Assembly: GCF_014384895.1 (NCBI RefSeq)
Contig: NZ_JACRSQ010000002.1
Span: forward strand, 231,077-295,076
Reading direction: 5' to 3'
Length of the DNA: 64,000 bases
Origin: Bianquea renquensis
GTDB lineage: Bacteria; Bacillota; Clostridia; Lachnospirales; Bianqueaceae
Shown here: piece after piece, positions 34,158 to 43,120 of the stretch
Numbering within the stretch: position 1 is the stretch's first letter
Layout: the number at the start of each line of letters is the position of its first letter
Made by a program: the position numbers and the translations under genes
The notes under the pieces: model-generated
The model's input: only the letters and a program-made list of their open reading frames with translations
The model's database searches: none
What the model was told of the DNA's origin: nothing

Positions 34158-35105
34158 TTGATCGAAGTTAAGAACTTGACGAAACGCTACGGGCAACATG
34201 TAGCCCTGGATAACGTTTCCTTCGCAGTGCAAAAGGGCGAGATCGTAGGATTTTTGGGCCCTAACGGCGCTGGCAAAAGTACGACGATGAACATCATTAC
34301 CGGCTATTTGTCGGCCACGGAGGGTGAGGCGTATATAGATGGCGTCAACGTGCTGGAAAACCCTATGGCAGCTAAGCAAAAAGTGGGATATTTGCCGGAG
34401 ATGCCGCCTCTGTATTCGGATATGACCGTGGATGAATATTTGCGATTTGTTTGCGATATTAAGAAGATCCCAGCTGCGAAGCAGAAGGAGACCATCGCGC
34501 AGGTGGCTAAGTTGGCTCGAATCGCGGACGTCCAGAAGCGATTGATCAAAAATCTGTCAAAGGGATATAAGCAGCGCGTTGGCCTGGCGCAGGCATTGAT
34601 CGGCAATCCTCCAGTCTTGATTTTGGACGAGCCTACCGTTGGCCTTGACCCGAAGCAGATTATTGAAGTGCGTGACTTAGTTAAGAATCTGGGCAAAAAC
34701 CATACGGTTATTTTGAGTTCCCATATTTTGCAGGAAGTTCAGGCGGTATGTGACCGCGTGATCATCATCAGCCATGGACATATTGTAGCGACGGATACGC
34801 CGGAAGCTCTGTCACAGCATATCCTACAGGTCAATAAATTGGATCTGCGCATCAAGGGGCCCAAGAACGATATTCTCAGCGGAATTAAGGCGATTCCAGG
34901 TGTGGAAACCGCTGAGATTCTGCGGATCCGTGAGGAAGATTCCATTGATCTAAATGTGGAATCCGAAGAGAATGTGGACGTGCGGGAAGCCATTTTTGAG
35001 TTTTGCCGCGAGCATGATTATCCAATCCTCATGATGAAGACCATGGAGATGAATCTCGAGGATGTCTTCCTCCAGATTACCGGAGAAAAGGGGGGTAAGC
35101 GGTAA
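34158..35105 (+). CDS. ABC transporter ATPase, GldA/CcmA-like
   Basis: A 315-residue ABC-2 type ATPase. Walker A is GPNGAGKST, the Q-loop region VGYLPEMPPLY, the signature LSKGYKQRV (normally LSGGQ), Walker B LILDEPTVGLD and the switch His in SSHIL. A 90-residue C-terminal domain follows. The start is TTG 34158, eight bases after GGGAGG. It overlaps the permease gene by one base. With the next three genes it forms a Gld-like system whose cargo in Clostridia is unknown. Confidence 0.92.
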   Translation: MIEVKNLTKRYGQHVALDNVSFAVQKGEIVGFLGPNGAGKSTTMNIITGYLSATEGEAYIDGVNVLENPMAAKQKVGYLPEMPPLYSDMTVDEYLRFVCDIKKIPAAKQKETIAQVAKLARIADVQKRLIKNLSKGYKQRVGLAQALIGNPPVLILDEPTVGLDPKQIIEVRDLVKNLGKNHTVILSSHILQEVQAVCDRVIIISHGHIVATDTPEALSQHILQVNKLDLRIKGPKNDILSGIKAIPGVETAEILRIREEDSIDLNVESEENVDVREAIFEFCREHDYPILMMKTMEMNLEDVFLQITGEKGGKR

Positions 35106-35971
35106 TGCGAGCCATATTTTTGAAAGAATTTAAGTCCTATTTCAAGAGTCCATTAGGATATGCCTATATTGCGTTTATGTTGGTGATCTTTGGATTCTAC
35201 TTCTTTGTCTACTGTTTATATCAGCAGACGCCGAATTACGCGTATGTATTATCGGGCGTCACCAGCCTGATCGTATTTGCGATGCCAATTCTGACCATGC
35301 GGCTTATGTCGGAGGAGATGAAGAACAAGACGGATCAGCTCCTGCTGACATCGCCTGTCAAGACCTATCAGATCGTGTTGGGAAAATATCTGGCGGCAGT
35401 GGCGCTGTTTGCCATCTCTTTGCTCCTGACGGTGCCGCAGCCTCTGACCATCGTTGGACTCGGAGGGACTCTGCCGGTGGAGCAGGTTGTGGGAGCGTAC
35501 ATTGGATTCTTTCTGATGGGATGTGTCCTCATCGGTATGGGAATCTTCATATCATCCTTGACGGACAACCAGCTGGTTGCCTGTATTTCCACCATTGCAG
35601 TGTTTTTGCTGATCTTTTTAACCGATGGAATCGGATCGATCCTGCCCACGGACCGCGCTTTCGCCATGGGTTGCTGCATCGTGGTTCTGGCTGTTGTGAT
35701 TTTCCTGATTTACAGAGCGATCCGTGATATCTATCTTTCGGGAATCATTGGAATCCTGGGCTTGGCTGCAATCATCGTTCTATATTTTGTCAAGCCGACT
35801 GTGTATGACGGTCTGGTGGCCAATGTCCTGGACTGGCTGTCGATCCTCACCCGGTACTATGATTTCTACACTGGCATTTTTGACTTTAGTCATATCGTTT
35901 ACTATTTAACACTGACTGCCTTCTTTGTCTTCCTGACAGTACAGATGGTAGAAAAAAGAAGATGGAGCTAA
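35105..35971 (+). CDS. ABC-2 permease, GldF-like
   Basis: A 288-residue membrane protein with six predicted helices. It begins AIFLKEFKSYFKSPLGYAYI and contains the conserved PILTMRLMSEEMKNKTDQLLLTSP motif region of this permease family. It couples to the ATPase upstream; ribosome site and stop overlap with that gene. Confidence 0.9.
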   Translation: MRAIFLKEFKSYFKSPLGYAYIAFMLVIFGFYFFVYCLYQQTPNYAYVLSGVTSLIVFAMPILTMRLMSEEMKNKTDQLLLTSPVKTYQIVLGKYLAAVALFAISLLLTVPQPLTIVGLGGTLPVEQVVGAYIGFFLMGCVLIGMGIFISSLTDNQLVACISTIAVFLLIFLTDGIGSILPTDRAFAMGCCIVVLAVVIFLIYRAIRDIYLSGIIGILGLAAIIVLYFVKPTVYDGLVANVLDWLSILTRYYDFYTGIFDFSHIVYYLTLTAFFVFLTVQMVEKRRWS

Positions 35972-35986
35972 GGGGGGAGATAACCG

Positions 35987-37471
35987 ATGTCAAAATTAGA
36001 CTTTAAAAACGCGGTCAAGCGCAATAAAAACCTCCGTTTTGGCGGTTACGCCACCATTGTGACCATAGTTGTGCTGGTTGTTCTTGTGGTTGTGAACGTA
36101 CTGTTCCAACAATTGAAAATCACAATTGACTTGACGCCCAACAAACTATACTCCGTCGGGGAGAAAACCACAGAGATTCTGGATGGCCTGACGCAGGATG
36201 TCAATATCTATGGCATCTACAGCCCTGGAACTGACGAACAGGGGGATTATAACCCCCAGGTCAAGCGTTTTGTCACAAGCTATGTGGAAAATTCTAGTCG
36301 GCTGCACTACACGCAGATTGATCCCCTGGCCAACCCGACTTTTACGAAGCAGTTCACATCGGACACGACCGACAGCATCAGCAATGGCAGCATCATTGTG
36401 CAGGCGGCGGACTCGGAGTCATTTAAGATCTTAACGCTCAGCGATTTTTACACCGTATCGACGAATTCTTCCACTGGATCATCGGAGGTGACGGCATTCT
36501 CCGCGGAGGAAGCGCTGACGTCAGCGGTCCAGTATGTAACCTCGGAGAACAATCCCATCATCTATCAGCTGACTGGCCATTCGGAAGCTGAGCTTGACAG
36601 CACCATGACCAGCTATCTGAAAAAATCCAACTTTGATGTGTCATCTTTGGATCTGATTCGCCCCGCGGAGGGAGAGGATGCCGTGACGCTGGAAGCGAAT
36701 AACTACACCATTGTGATGATCAACAATCCTCAGAGTGATCTGACAGATAATGAATATGAGATCCTGCTGGATTATATGGAAAAAGGCGGACGCATGTTGG
36801 TGCTGGTGGAGAGCGACTTGCCATCCCTGCCCAACTTTGAAAAACTGTTGACCCGCTTTGGAATAAGCGTTGAGCGGGGGAGCGTGTGGGAGACATCCGC
36901 GAGAAACTACTACATGTATCCGAACCTTGTCATACCCAACTATGGCGATCATGACATTACCTCCGACATGACAGGCGCTAACTCGTATCTGCTCATGCTG
37001 AATCCGGCGGCGCTGACCGTCTCAGAGGACCGGAACCGTGCCACGACCATCACGCCGATCATGACGACGTCGGATGACGCGCTGATCAAAGGAGATCCGG
37101 AATCCACCGTCTTGGCTTACGAGGAGGGCGATACAAAAGGTCCCTTTACCCTCGGTCTGGTGGCGGAGGAACAGAAATCCCTGGATAATTCCGTGGTCAC
37201 GGCGAAGATGGTTGTATTGGGAAGCTCCTCCTTTATTGAGCGCAATAGCGGCACGATGCTTCAGGGAAATTACACAATGTTTATCAATGTCTGTGATTAT
37301 CTACAGGATGAGGTGAGCTCCCTTTATATCAGCTCCAAGAGTCTTGTTGAAGACACGGTGCCTGTCACGACGCGGACGATTATCACAGGGGGCGCGGTCT
37401 TTGTGATTCTGATTCCGCTGGCTGTTTTAGCCTGTGGTCTCGTGGTCTATTTAAGGAGGAAACATCTATGA
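35987..37471 (+). CDS. GldG-like ABC auxiliary membrane protein
   Basis: A 494-residue protein with an N-terminal helix (about 22-42), a large extracytoplasmic region and a C-terminal helix (about 468-488). It starts the periplasmic-like part with ITIDLTPNKLYSVGEKTTEIL, typical of the GldG family. GHSEAEL and MINNPQSDLTDNEYEILLDYMEKGGRMLVL follow. Its stop overlaps the next ATG (ATGA at 37468). Confidence 0.9.
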   Translation: MSKLDFKNAVKRNKNLRFGGYATIVTIVVLVVLVVVNVLFQQLKITIDLTPNKLYSVGEKTTEILDGLTQDVNIYGIYSPGTDEQGDYNPQVKRFVTSYVENSSRLHYTQIDPLANPTFTKQFTSDTTDSISNGSIIVQAADSESFKILTLSDFYTVSTNSSTGSSEVTAFSAEEALTSAVQYVTSENNPIIYQLTGHSEAELDSTMTSYLKKSNFDVSSLDLIRPAEGEDAVTLEANNYTIVMINNPQSDLTDNEYEILLDYMEKGGRMLVLVESDLPSLPNFEKLLTRFGISVERGSVWETSARNYYMYPNLVIPNYGDHDITSDMTGANSYLLMLNPAALTVSEDRNRATTITPIMTTSDDALIKGDPESTVLAYEEGDTKGPFTLGLVAEEQKSLDNSVVTAKMVVLGSSSFIERNSGTMLQGNYTMFINVCDYLQDEVSSLYISSKSLVEDTVPVTTRTIITGGAVFVILIPLAVLACGLVVYLRRKHL

Positions 37472-39027
37472 GCAAGGGAAAACGGCTGCTGGTTTTATGT
37501 TTGGTGCTGGTTCTGCTAGTGGGCACATTATCAGCCGTGGTGATCTTGAAGAAAAACGAAACGGACGAAGAGTCCTCCTCCACGTCTCTGTCCTCGACCT
37601 ACGGCGTGATCCTGGAAAATGAGGAAAATACGCTGAAGTCCATTGCGGTCAAGAATAAAACGGATGAATACACACTGCTGTTGAAGAAGGAGACCAAGGA
37701 GAGCAGTGACGAGAGTGGAGAGCCGGAAGAGACGCTGACATGGTATATCGAAGGACATGAAGACTGGACGCTGAATTCCACTTCCATCAGCAATCTTGTG
37801 GGGATCGGCACGCAGCTCAATGCCAGCGCTCTAGTCAACGAGGATGCGAGCAATGTGGATCTGGCGGAATTTGGGCTGGAGACCCCGGTAGCGATTGTGA
37901 CCGTTACGCTGGAAGATGGCACGCAGAAGAAAGTCATGTTCGGCGACAATACACCAGATGGAATCTATTACTACGGCATGGTGGAGGGCGATTCTGCGCT
38001 GTATACTTTGGGCAGCACGCCGGGAAAAGCGGCGACGGCGCCTCTGTCCAGCCTGCGCAATGTAAGCTCCAGCAGCGTCAGCACAGAGGATGAGCTCTAT
38101 TATTTCTTCGCACAGCAGAAGGGGGAACGTCCAATTGAGATTCAATATGTGGGCGATATTCCCGAAACGGAAGACTGGAATTATCACATGAGCTATTACA
38201 CTCTGAAGCAGCCCTATGACAATCCGACGGTGGAAGTGACGGGCAATCTTTCCGAACTGTTTACGAGCATTGGATCCATCACCATCAAGGATCAGATTGA
38301 GGAGAACTGCACAGACCTGGACAAATACGGAGTCGGGGAGGAGCCGGAATACAGATTGAAGATGACTACCCGCACGGAGCTGGCCAGCGACGATTCCGAC
38401 GCGGACGCGGAGCCGGAGTATGAGTATGCAACGGTTGATTACTATTTTGGCTTCACCTATGGGGATGACGATTCGATGATCTACTTCCGCGAGGGGGATT
38501 CAGACGAGGTCTTTGGCATCGAAAAGTCCTTCCTGGATAATGTGGATTTCAAGCCCTTTACGTATATTCAGAAGCTGGTCTATCTGAACAATATCGAGAA
38601 GGTGGACGTCTTGAAGGTGACCGGCAATGAGGGAACCTATACTCTGTCCATTAAGCGTGAACAGGTTGAGGAGACGTTGGACGATTCGGACGATTCCGAT
38701 GATTCTGAGGATCCGCTGGTCGCCTACCGGGTCAACGATACATTGACCAAGGAAGATCTGTTTAAGAAAGCTTATCAGGGTGTCATCGGGATTATGCCGG
38801 ACTACGAGATCTATAAGGAGAAACCGGAGTACGATGAGAAGGATGCCGTTACCTTTGAGTTTTCCTTCCTCGACGGTACCAGCTATACGGTGAAATACTA
38901 TAAGCTCTCGGAGTTCTACTATGTCACGCAGATCGATGAGGACACATGGTTTGCCTGTAATTATGATCAATTTAACACGATGTGGAGCGCATTGGAAGCG
39001 TGTCTGTCTCAGGATTCCGAGTCGTAA
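37468..39027 (+). CDS. DUF4340-domain membrane-anchored protein
   Basis: A 519-residue protein with one N-terminal helix (LLVLCLVLVLLVGTLSAVVI) and a large, acidic extracytoplasmic part of DUF4340 type. Features include WYIEGHEDW, NLVGIGTQLNA and LAEFGLETPVA. Two Asp/Ser-rich stretches occur (near 300 and at DDSDDSDDSEDP near 405). It is the usual last member of Gld-like ABC operons; function unknown. Confidence 0.85.
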   Translation: MSKGKRLLVLCLVLVLLVGTLSAVVILKKNETDEESSSTSLSSTYGVILENEENTLKSIAVKNKTDEYTLLLKKETKESSDESGEPEETLTWYIEGHEDWTLNSTSISNLVGIGTQLNASALVNEDASNVDLAEFGLETPVAIVTVTLEDGTQKKVMFGDNTPDGIYYYGMVEGDSALYTLGSTPGKAATAPLSSLRNVSSSSVSTEDELYYFFAQQKGERPIEIQYVGDIPETEDWNYHMSYYTLKQPYDNPTVEVTGNLSELFTSIGSITIKDQIEENCTDLDKYGVGEEPEYRLKMTTRTELASDDSDADAEPEYEYATVDYYFGFTYGDDDSMIYFREGDSDEVFGIEKSFLDNVDFKPFTYIQKLVYLNNIEKVDVLKVTGNEGTYTLSIKREQVEETLDDSDDSDDSEDPLVAYRVNDTLTKEDLFKKAYQGVIGIMPDYEIYKEKPEYDEKDAVTFEFSFLDGTSYTVKYYKLSEFYYVTQIDEDTWFACNYDQFNTMWSALEACLSQDSES

Positions 39028-39055
39028 GATAAGGAAAGCAAAGAGTTCACAAAAA

Positions 39056-39100
39056 GAATCGCCTGAAAACTGTAAAGACAGTGAATCAGGCGATTCTTTT
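39056..39100 (+). terminator. Terminator of the Gld-like operon
   Basis: GAATCGCCTGA/TCAGGCGATTC with inner CTGT-aaag-ACAG, followed by TTTT. Confidence 0.92.
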
Positions 39101-39106
39101 GCCCTG

Positions 39107-39160
39107 GAAAGTCCGACGTGAGGCGGACCTAGATCTGAGTTCGCGAAGGCGAACTCTTTT
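39107..39160. repeat. Two-hairpin intergenic repeat
   Basis: GGAAA-GTCCG...CGGAC (39111-39128) then GAGTTCGC...GCGAACTC (39137-39156) and TTTT, the same layout as at 6551. Placed between convergent genes. Confidence 0.75.
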
Positions 39161-39191
39161 ATTGGAACCTAACAAGGGGCCGCGGTATGGG

Positions 39192-39734
39192 TTACGCCTC
39201 ATCTTCAGGAGTCTTCCAATCCTCTGCTGGCTGCCACGCAGTTCCGAATTTTACGTCCTTAAAAAGCGAGGTCAGTCCGGTAATCTGCTTGAGCCGCAGG
39301 ATTTCATCCCGGTCCATACCCAGGTGTTTGGAGATCCAGGCATCGGATCTGCCGATTTCGTGTAGCTCTTTAATGATGTTGCTCATAAGGTCTACATTGT
39401 GGGAACCTCTTGCCCGGTTATGCCGGATGGTACTCGCCAGACGATGATCCAAAGGTTTATTGATCACCGAAACTGGCAATAATCCGCCTTCACGCTCATA
39501 GATATCCGGATACTCTAACATAATACGATAGCGGTGAAAGCCATCCACAATCACATAGATGTCTTTATTCTTCTCATAGTAGCACACAATTGGCATCGTA
39601 TAGCCATCTTCTTTGATGCTGTCATAGAGCAGCTTCAGTTCCGGTGGGGCAACGGAGTTAGGATTATATGTATTTGGAACAATTTTTTGGATTGGAACTG
39701 CGATCACATTATATACAGGACTTTTGTATGCCAT
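39192..39734 (-). CDS. IbrB-like ParB-domain protein
   Basis: A 180-residue ParB N-terminal-like protein: IVPNTYNPN, LKLLYDSIKEDGYTMPIVCYY, IVDGFHRYRIM and RHNRARGSH (the GxHR and RhxxRG motifs of ParB/Srx folds, which bind or hydrolyse nucleotides). A helix-turn-helix-like end (SDAWISKHLGMDRDEILRLKQ) follows. The start on the minus strand at 39734 is one base from the ibrA-like stop, so the two are coupled; a longer frame would run into that gene. Confidence 0.85.
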   Translation of the reverse strand: MAYKSPVYNVIAVPIQKIVPNTYNPNSVAPPELKLLYDSIKEDGYTMPIVCYYEKNKDIYVIVDGFHRYRIMLEYPDIYEREGGLLPVSVINKPLDHRLASTIRHNRARGSHNVDLMSNIIKELHEIGRSDAWISKHLGMDRDEILRLKQITGLTSLFKDVKFGTAWQPAEDWKTPEDEA

Positions 39735-39735
39735 T

Positions 39736-41052
39736 TTAATTACCAACTTTGCTGTATTTTCGCCGTAAGAGATCAATTTGCTTTTGCTGCTGCCTTGTGG
39801 GCCCGAAACCCATAAACCGGCAGGTGTGGTCATTTTTTAGGATACAATAACACATTCGCTTCCAGCTAGGGAGATCCTTTGAGGATTTGATATCATCGGT
39901 ATGATCGGGGATTTTGCCAATGAATACCACGCGGGAATTTTTCTTTAAGGTATAGTTGGAGACCCCATTTCGGCGGATATTGTAGCCGTGATCCAAGAGT
40001 TCCTGTATTGTCGCCTCCTCCAGGCCGCCGCCTGTCTTGTGCCAGAACTCTATGGATGTATTGAACTTTTTGACATAGTTATTTTTGAGCCGGGCCGGCA
40101 GCGTGTCCAACAGAAACTTTGTATAGGCCTCCCAGGTGTACCCCTCGGGAAGCGTAAGGTTTCGGTATCCCATTGCTTTTGTCTTTCCATAGATGGCTCC
40201 AAAGTTGACACCCCGAACTCTTCCCACTAGCCTCGTCCATATTTCCGGGTCGATCACGCGGTACAAATTCAAACTGTCCTTGGCATAGTCGTTAAACGGT
40301 GAGGCCACCCGCATCTGGTCCGGCTTAAGCCCTGCCATATAGTATAGATCATATAAGTGATTATACTCATAACCAAAGAGAGCGTTTGCATGCCATACAT
40401 CACTGGTCGACCAATCATACATAGGAGAAGCGCACCAGACATCTTTAAACTGTTTGCTAATCCAGCACTTGCCTTCATATCCATGTTTCTTATTGATGAT
40501 GCCGCTGTATCTCTGCAAAGACTCATCTGTGCGAATGCCGAGAAGACACATCGTTTTCCCATCTCCATGGGATTGGCGGTACCAACGGCCAAACTGTTTA
40601 GCCAGGTCCTCCTGACGCATACGGTAACGGTAGGTGGTCATGGGATTATGATCTAGATTGATCACGTATGGATGGTCAGGCATTGGACGTACCCAGGAAG
40701 ATTCTTTCGTATCGTCCCACGGATACCAGAACATTTCATAGCTGCTAAGAGCGGTCCGGGTGGCCATGGGCAGGCACACCCAGTATGGCTCAACATCCTG
40801 TTCAATCCGTGCAAAGGTGCGCTCTATATACTGGGTTGTGACGGTATACTGCGCTTCAAAATCTTGGTGAAATACACCGATTCGCTTATTCGCGTAGTAT
40901 TTTTTTTGAAAATCCAGCGTTAGGTTCAGCAATAAACCGCTATCCTTTCCTCCGGAGAAGGACACATAGATATTATCAAACTCCCGAAATACATAGTCCA
41001 GCCTGTCCAACAGCGCTTCCATTACATTTTGTCCGGTATATTGTTTCATCAT
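39736..41052 (-). CDS. IbrA-like PAPS-reductase-family protein (DUF3440)
   Basis: A 438-residue PP-loop ATP-pyrophosphatase related to PAPS reductase and DndC. The PP-loop is SFSGGKDSG, followed by FHQDFEAQY and the long C-terminal DUF3440 region. It always pairs with an IbrB-like ParB protein. In E. coli the pair regulates prophage-borne genes; related PP-loop proteins modify DNA or RNA with sulphur. Biochemical role here is unknown. It has a clear promoter and an upstream palindrome. Confidence 0.87.
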   Translation of the reverse strand: MMKQYTGQNVMEALLDRLDYVFREFDNIYVSFSGGKDSGLLLNLTLDFQKKYYANKRIGVFHQDFEAQYTVTTQYIERTFARIEQDVEPYWVCLPMATRTALSSYEMFWYPWDDTKESSWVRPMPDHPYVINLDHNPMTTYRYRMRQEDLAKQFGRWYRQSHGDGKTMCLLGIRTDESLQRYSGIINKKHGYEGKCWISKQFKDVWCASPMYDWSTSDVWHANALFGYEYNHLYDLYYMAGLKPDQMRVASPFNDYAKDSLNLYRVIDPEIWTRLVGRVRGVNFGAIYGKTKAMGYRNLTLPEGYTWEAYTKFLLDTLPARLKNNYVKKFNTSIEFWHKTGGGLEEATIQELLDHGYNIRRNGVSNYTLKKNSRVVFIGKIPDHTDDIKSSKDLPSWKRMCYCILKNDHTCRFMGFGPTRQQQKQIDLLRRKYSKVGN

Positions 41053-41172
41053 GACATTTACTGCACCTTGTCCCCCCTTTATGGATTAGGCAACGTGGCT
41101 GCTTTTGAAATGGGAAATATCGGGTTTTCAAGCCAGCGCATTCAAAAAACGCTCTGTTGAATCACTATCTCT

Positions 41173-41201
41173 ATCTTACCGTATTTAGAAAAATTTGGCA
41201 A
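41173..41201 (-). promoter_or_regulatory. Promoter of the ibrA-ibrB-like pair
   Basis: Minus strand TTGCCA (41201-41196), 17-bp spacer, TAAGAT (41178-41173). Confidence 0.75.
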
Positions 41202-41202
41202 G

Positions 41203-41222
41203 GCAATATTTGGAAATATTGC
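41203..41222. promoter_or_regulatory. Perfect palindrome next to the ibrA-like promoter
   Basis: GCAATATTT-gg-AAATATTGC, abutting the minus-strand -35. A typical size and symmetry for a dimeric repressor or activator site. The rest of the 41053-41435 gap has only the two divergent promoters. Confidence 0.65.
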
Positions 41223-41357
41223 ATAATTTTGTGAAATTTTACGTATTGAATCCGCAAGAGTCCATTTGACGGTTTTTTTATGACAAGATGAATTGATTGC
41301 TGCACATTCCCGGTGGCAAGAAAAACAGGAATCAATGATATTTGCACTCGGTCGCTC

Positions 41358-41386
41358 TTGACGGCCAACAAAATCTGTGTTATATT
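41358..41386 (+). promoter_or_regulatory. Sigma-A promoter of the aspartate-family operon
   Basis: TTGACG (41358-41363), 17-bp spacer, TATATT (41381-41386). Confidence 0.85.
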
Positions 41387-41435
41387 CTTTATTACGAAAA
41401 CACATGTATTTGTACAAAAAACATGAGGTGAGGAA

Positions 41436-41879
41436 ATGGCATTCAGAACAGAATATTATATTGTCGACCGGGAGGCACTGCCGGATGTTTTCGTCAAAGT
41501 TGTGGAGGCAAAGCGGCTGCTTTTAACGGGACAGGTTCAGACTGTCCAGGAGGCAACAGAGCTTTTGAAAATCAGCAGAAGCTCATTTTACAAATATAAA
41601 GATATGATTGAGCCTTTTACCGATACGGCCCACAAAAAGACCGTAACCATCGCCTGTACGCTGGACGATGAACCGGGTGTTCTATCCCAACTTCTGGCGG
41701 TCATCGGAGAGGCGAAGGCCAATATCTTGACAATCCATCAGTCCATTCCCATCAACGGGGTTGCGGATATTACCATGAGTATTGAGGTATTGGAGGAGGC
41801 ATGGTCCATCACAGAGATTATCGACGCACTGCGGAAGTTGCCCGGCGTCCATGCCATTAAAATTTTAGCGAGGGAGTGA
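41436..41879 (+). CDS. ACT-domain protein, PheB/UPF0735 family
   Basis: A 147-residue protein. The N-terminal part (YYIVDREALPDVFVKVVEAKRLL, then a helix-turn-helix-like SRSSFYKYKDMI) precedes a C-terminal ACT domain (about 70-147, DEPGVLSQLLAVIGEAKANILTIHQ) that binds amino acids. It sits six bases before hom, a common Firmicutes arrangement; it may sense threonine or a related amino acid. Confidence 0.9.
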   Translation: MAFRTEYYIVDREALPDVFVKVVEAKRLLLTGQVQTVQEATELLKISRSSFYKYKDMIEPFTDTAHKKTVTIACTLDDEPGVLSQLLAVIGEAKANILTIHQSIPINGVADITMSIEVLEEAWSITEIIDALRKLPGVHAIKILARE

Positions 41880-41885
41880 GCGGCA

Positions 41886-43088
41886 ATGGATGTTGCGGTA
41901 TTGGGATATGGGACCATCGGTTCCGGCGTTGTGGAAGTATTAAAGGTCAATCAGGATGTGATTGAAAAAAAAGCAGGGTGTCCGCTGCGGGTGAAATATG
42001 TCCTCGATCTCCGGGATTTTCCGGGAGATCCGGTGCAGAGGAAGCTGGTTAAGGATTTTCAGGTGATCTTGCAAGATCCGGATGTTAAGATTGTGGCGGA
42101 GGCCATGGGAGGCCTACACCCCGCCTATGAGTTTGTCCGCGCCTCCTTGGAGGCGGGAAAGAGCGTTGCCACTTCCAACAAGGAACTGGTAGCGACCTAT
42201 GGAGCGCAGCTTTTGCGGATTGCGGAAGAGCATCATGTCAACTTTTTCTTTGAGGCCAGCGTTGGGGGAGGCATTCCCGTCATTCGAACCATGAACATGT
42301 CGTTGACTCCGGAATACTTTATTGAGGTCATGGGAATTCTCAATGGAACTACGAATTATATCCTGACCCAAATGGAGGAGGCGGGTGCGACGTTTGAGGA
42401 GGCATTGAAACAGGCGCAGGAGAAGGGGTATGCGGAGCGAAATCCAAAGGCGGATGTGGAGGGATATGACGCATGCCGGAAGATTGCCATTCTGTCCTCC
42501 TTAGCCTTTGGAAAAACCGTAGATTACGAACAGATCCCAACGGAGGGGATCACCAAGATTACACTGGATGATCTAAAAGTGGCAAAGGCATTGGGGCGCA
42601 AGGTCAAGCTCGTCGCGAGAAGCTATCAGGCCGATGGCAAGGTATTCGCCAAGGTCTCTCCCCTTCTGTTGAAGCTGTCCCATCCATTGGCGTCCATATG
42701 TGGCGTTTACAATGGTGTTCTGATTCGGGGAAATATGGTGGATGACATTGTGTTGCAGGGGAAGGGCGCAGGAAAGAAAGCGACCGCCAGTGCAGTCGTG
42801 GCCGACATCATGACGGCGGCCCGCTATTTTCCTTACCGGATATCAGCGCGCTGCCATTGGGAAGAGGAAATTTTGGATCTGACGGACTCTAGGCTGATGG
42901 CGGCGGCGTACATGATTCGGACAGATTGCCCGGTCGCGGCGTCTACGCCGTATTTTGCACAGACGGTGCCAGTTTCCGGGGTCCATGCATTTACCACCGG
43001 CCTGGTGAACGAGCAACAGCTGTCGGAAATCAGGGAAGCGCTCACAGAGGCAGGCTGTGGCATTTTAGGCATGATTCAGATGAATTAG
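41886..43088 (+). CDS. hom: Homoserine dehydrogenase
   Basis: A 400-residue NAD(P)-dependent enzyme making homoserine from aspartate semialdehyde. The N-terminal Rossmann fold is VAVLGYGTIGSGVVEVL; the catalytic region has ATSNKELVA, MGILNGTTNYIL and NPKADVEGYDACRKIAIL. A C-terminal ACT domain (about 325-400) gives feedback sensitivity. It lies in the ACT protein-hom-mutase-like-lysC operon. Confidence 0.96.
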   Translation: MDVAVLGYGTIGSGVVEVLKVNQDVIEKKAGCPLRVKYVLDLRDFPGDPVQRKLVKDFQVILQDPDVKIVAEAMGGLHPAYEFVRASLEAGKSVATSNKELVATYGAQLLRIAEEHHVNFFFEASVGGGIPVIRTMNMSLTPEYFIEVMGILNGTTNYILTQMEEAGATFEEALKQAQEKGYAERNPKADVEGYDACRKIAILSSLAFGKTVDYEQIPTEGITKITLDDLKVAKALGRKVKLVARSYQADGKVFAKVSPLLLKLSHPLASICGVYNGVLIRGNMVDDIVLQGKGAGKKATASAVVADIMTAARYFPYRISARCHWEEEILDLTDSRLMAAAYMIRTDCPVAASTPYFAQTVPVSGVHAFTTGLVNEQQLSEIREALTEAGCGILGMIQMN

Positions 43089-43120
43089 AATGCCGTTGGC
43101 GCGGCAGGATGGAGGGAACA

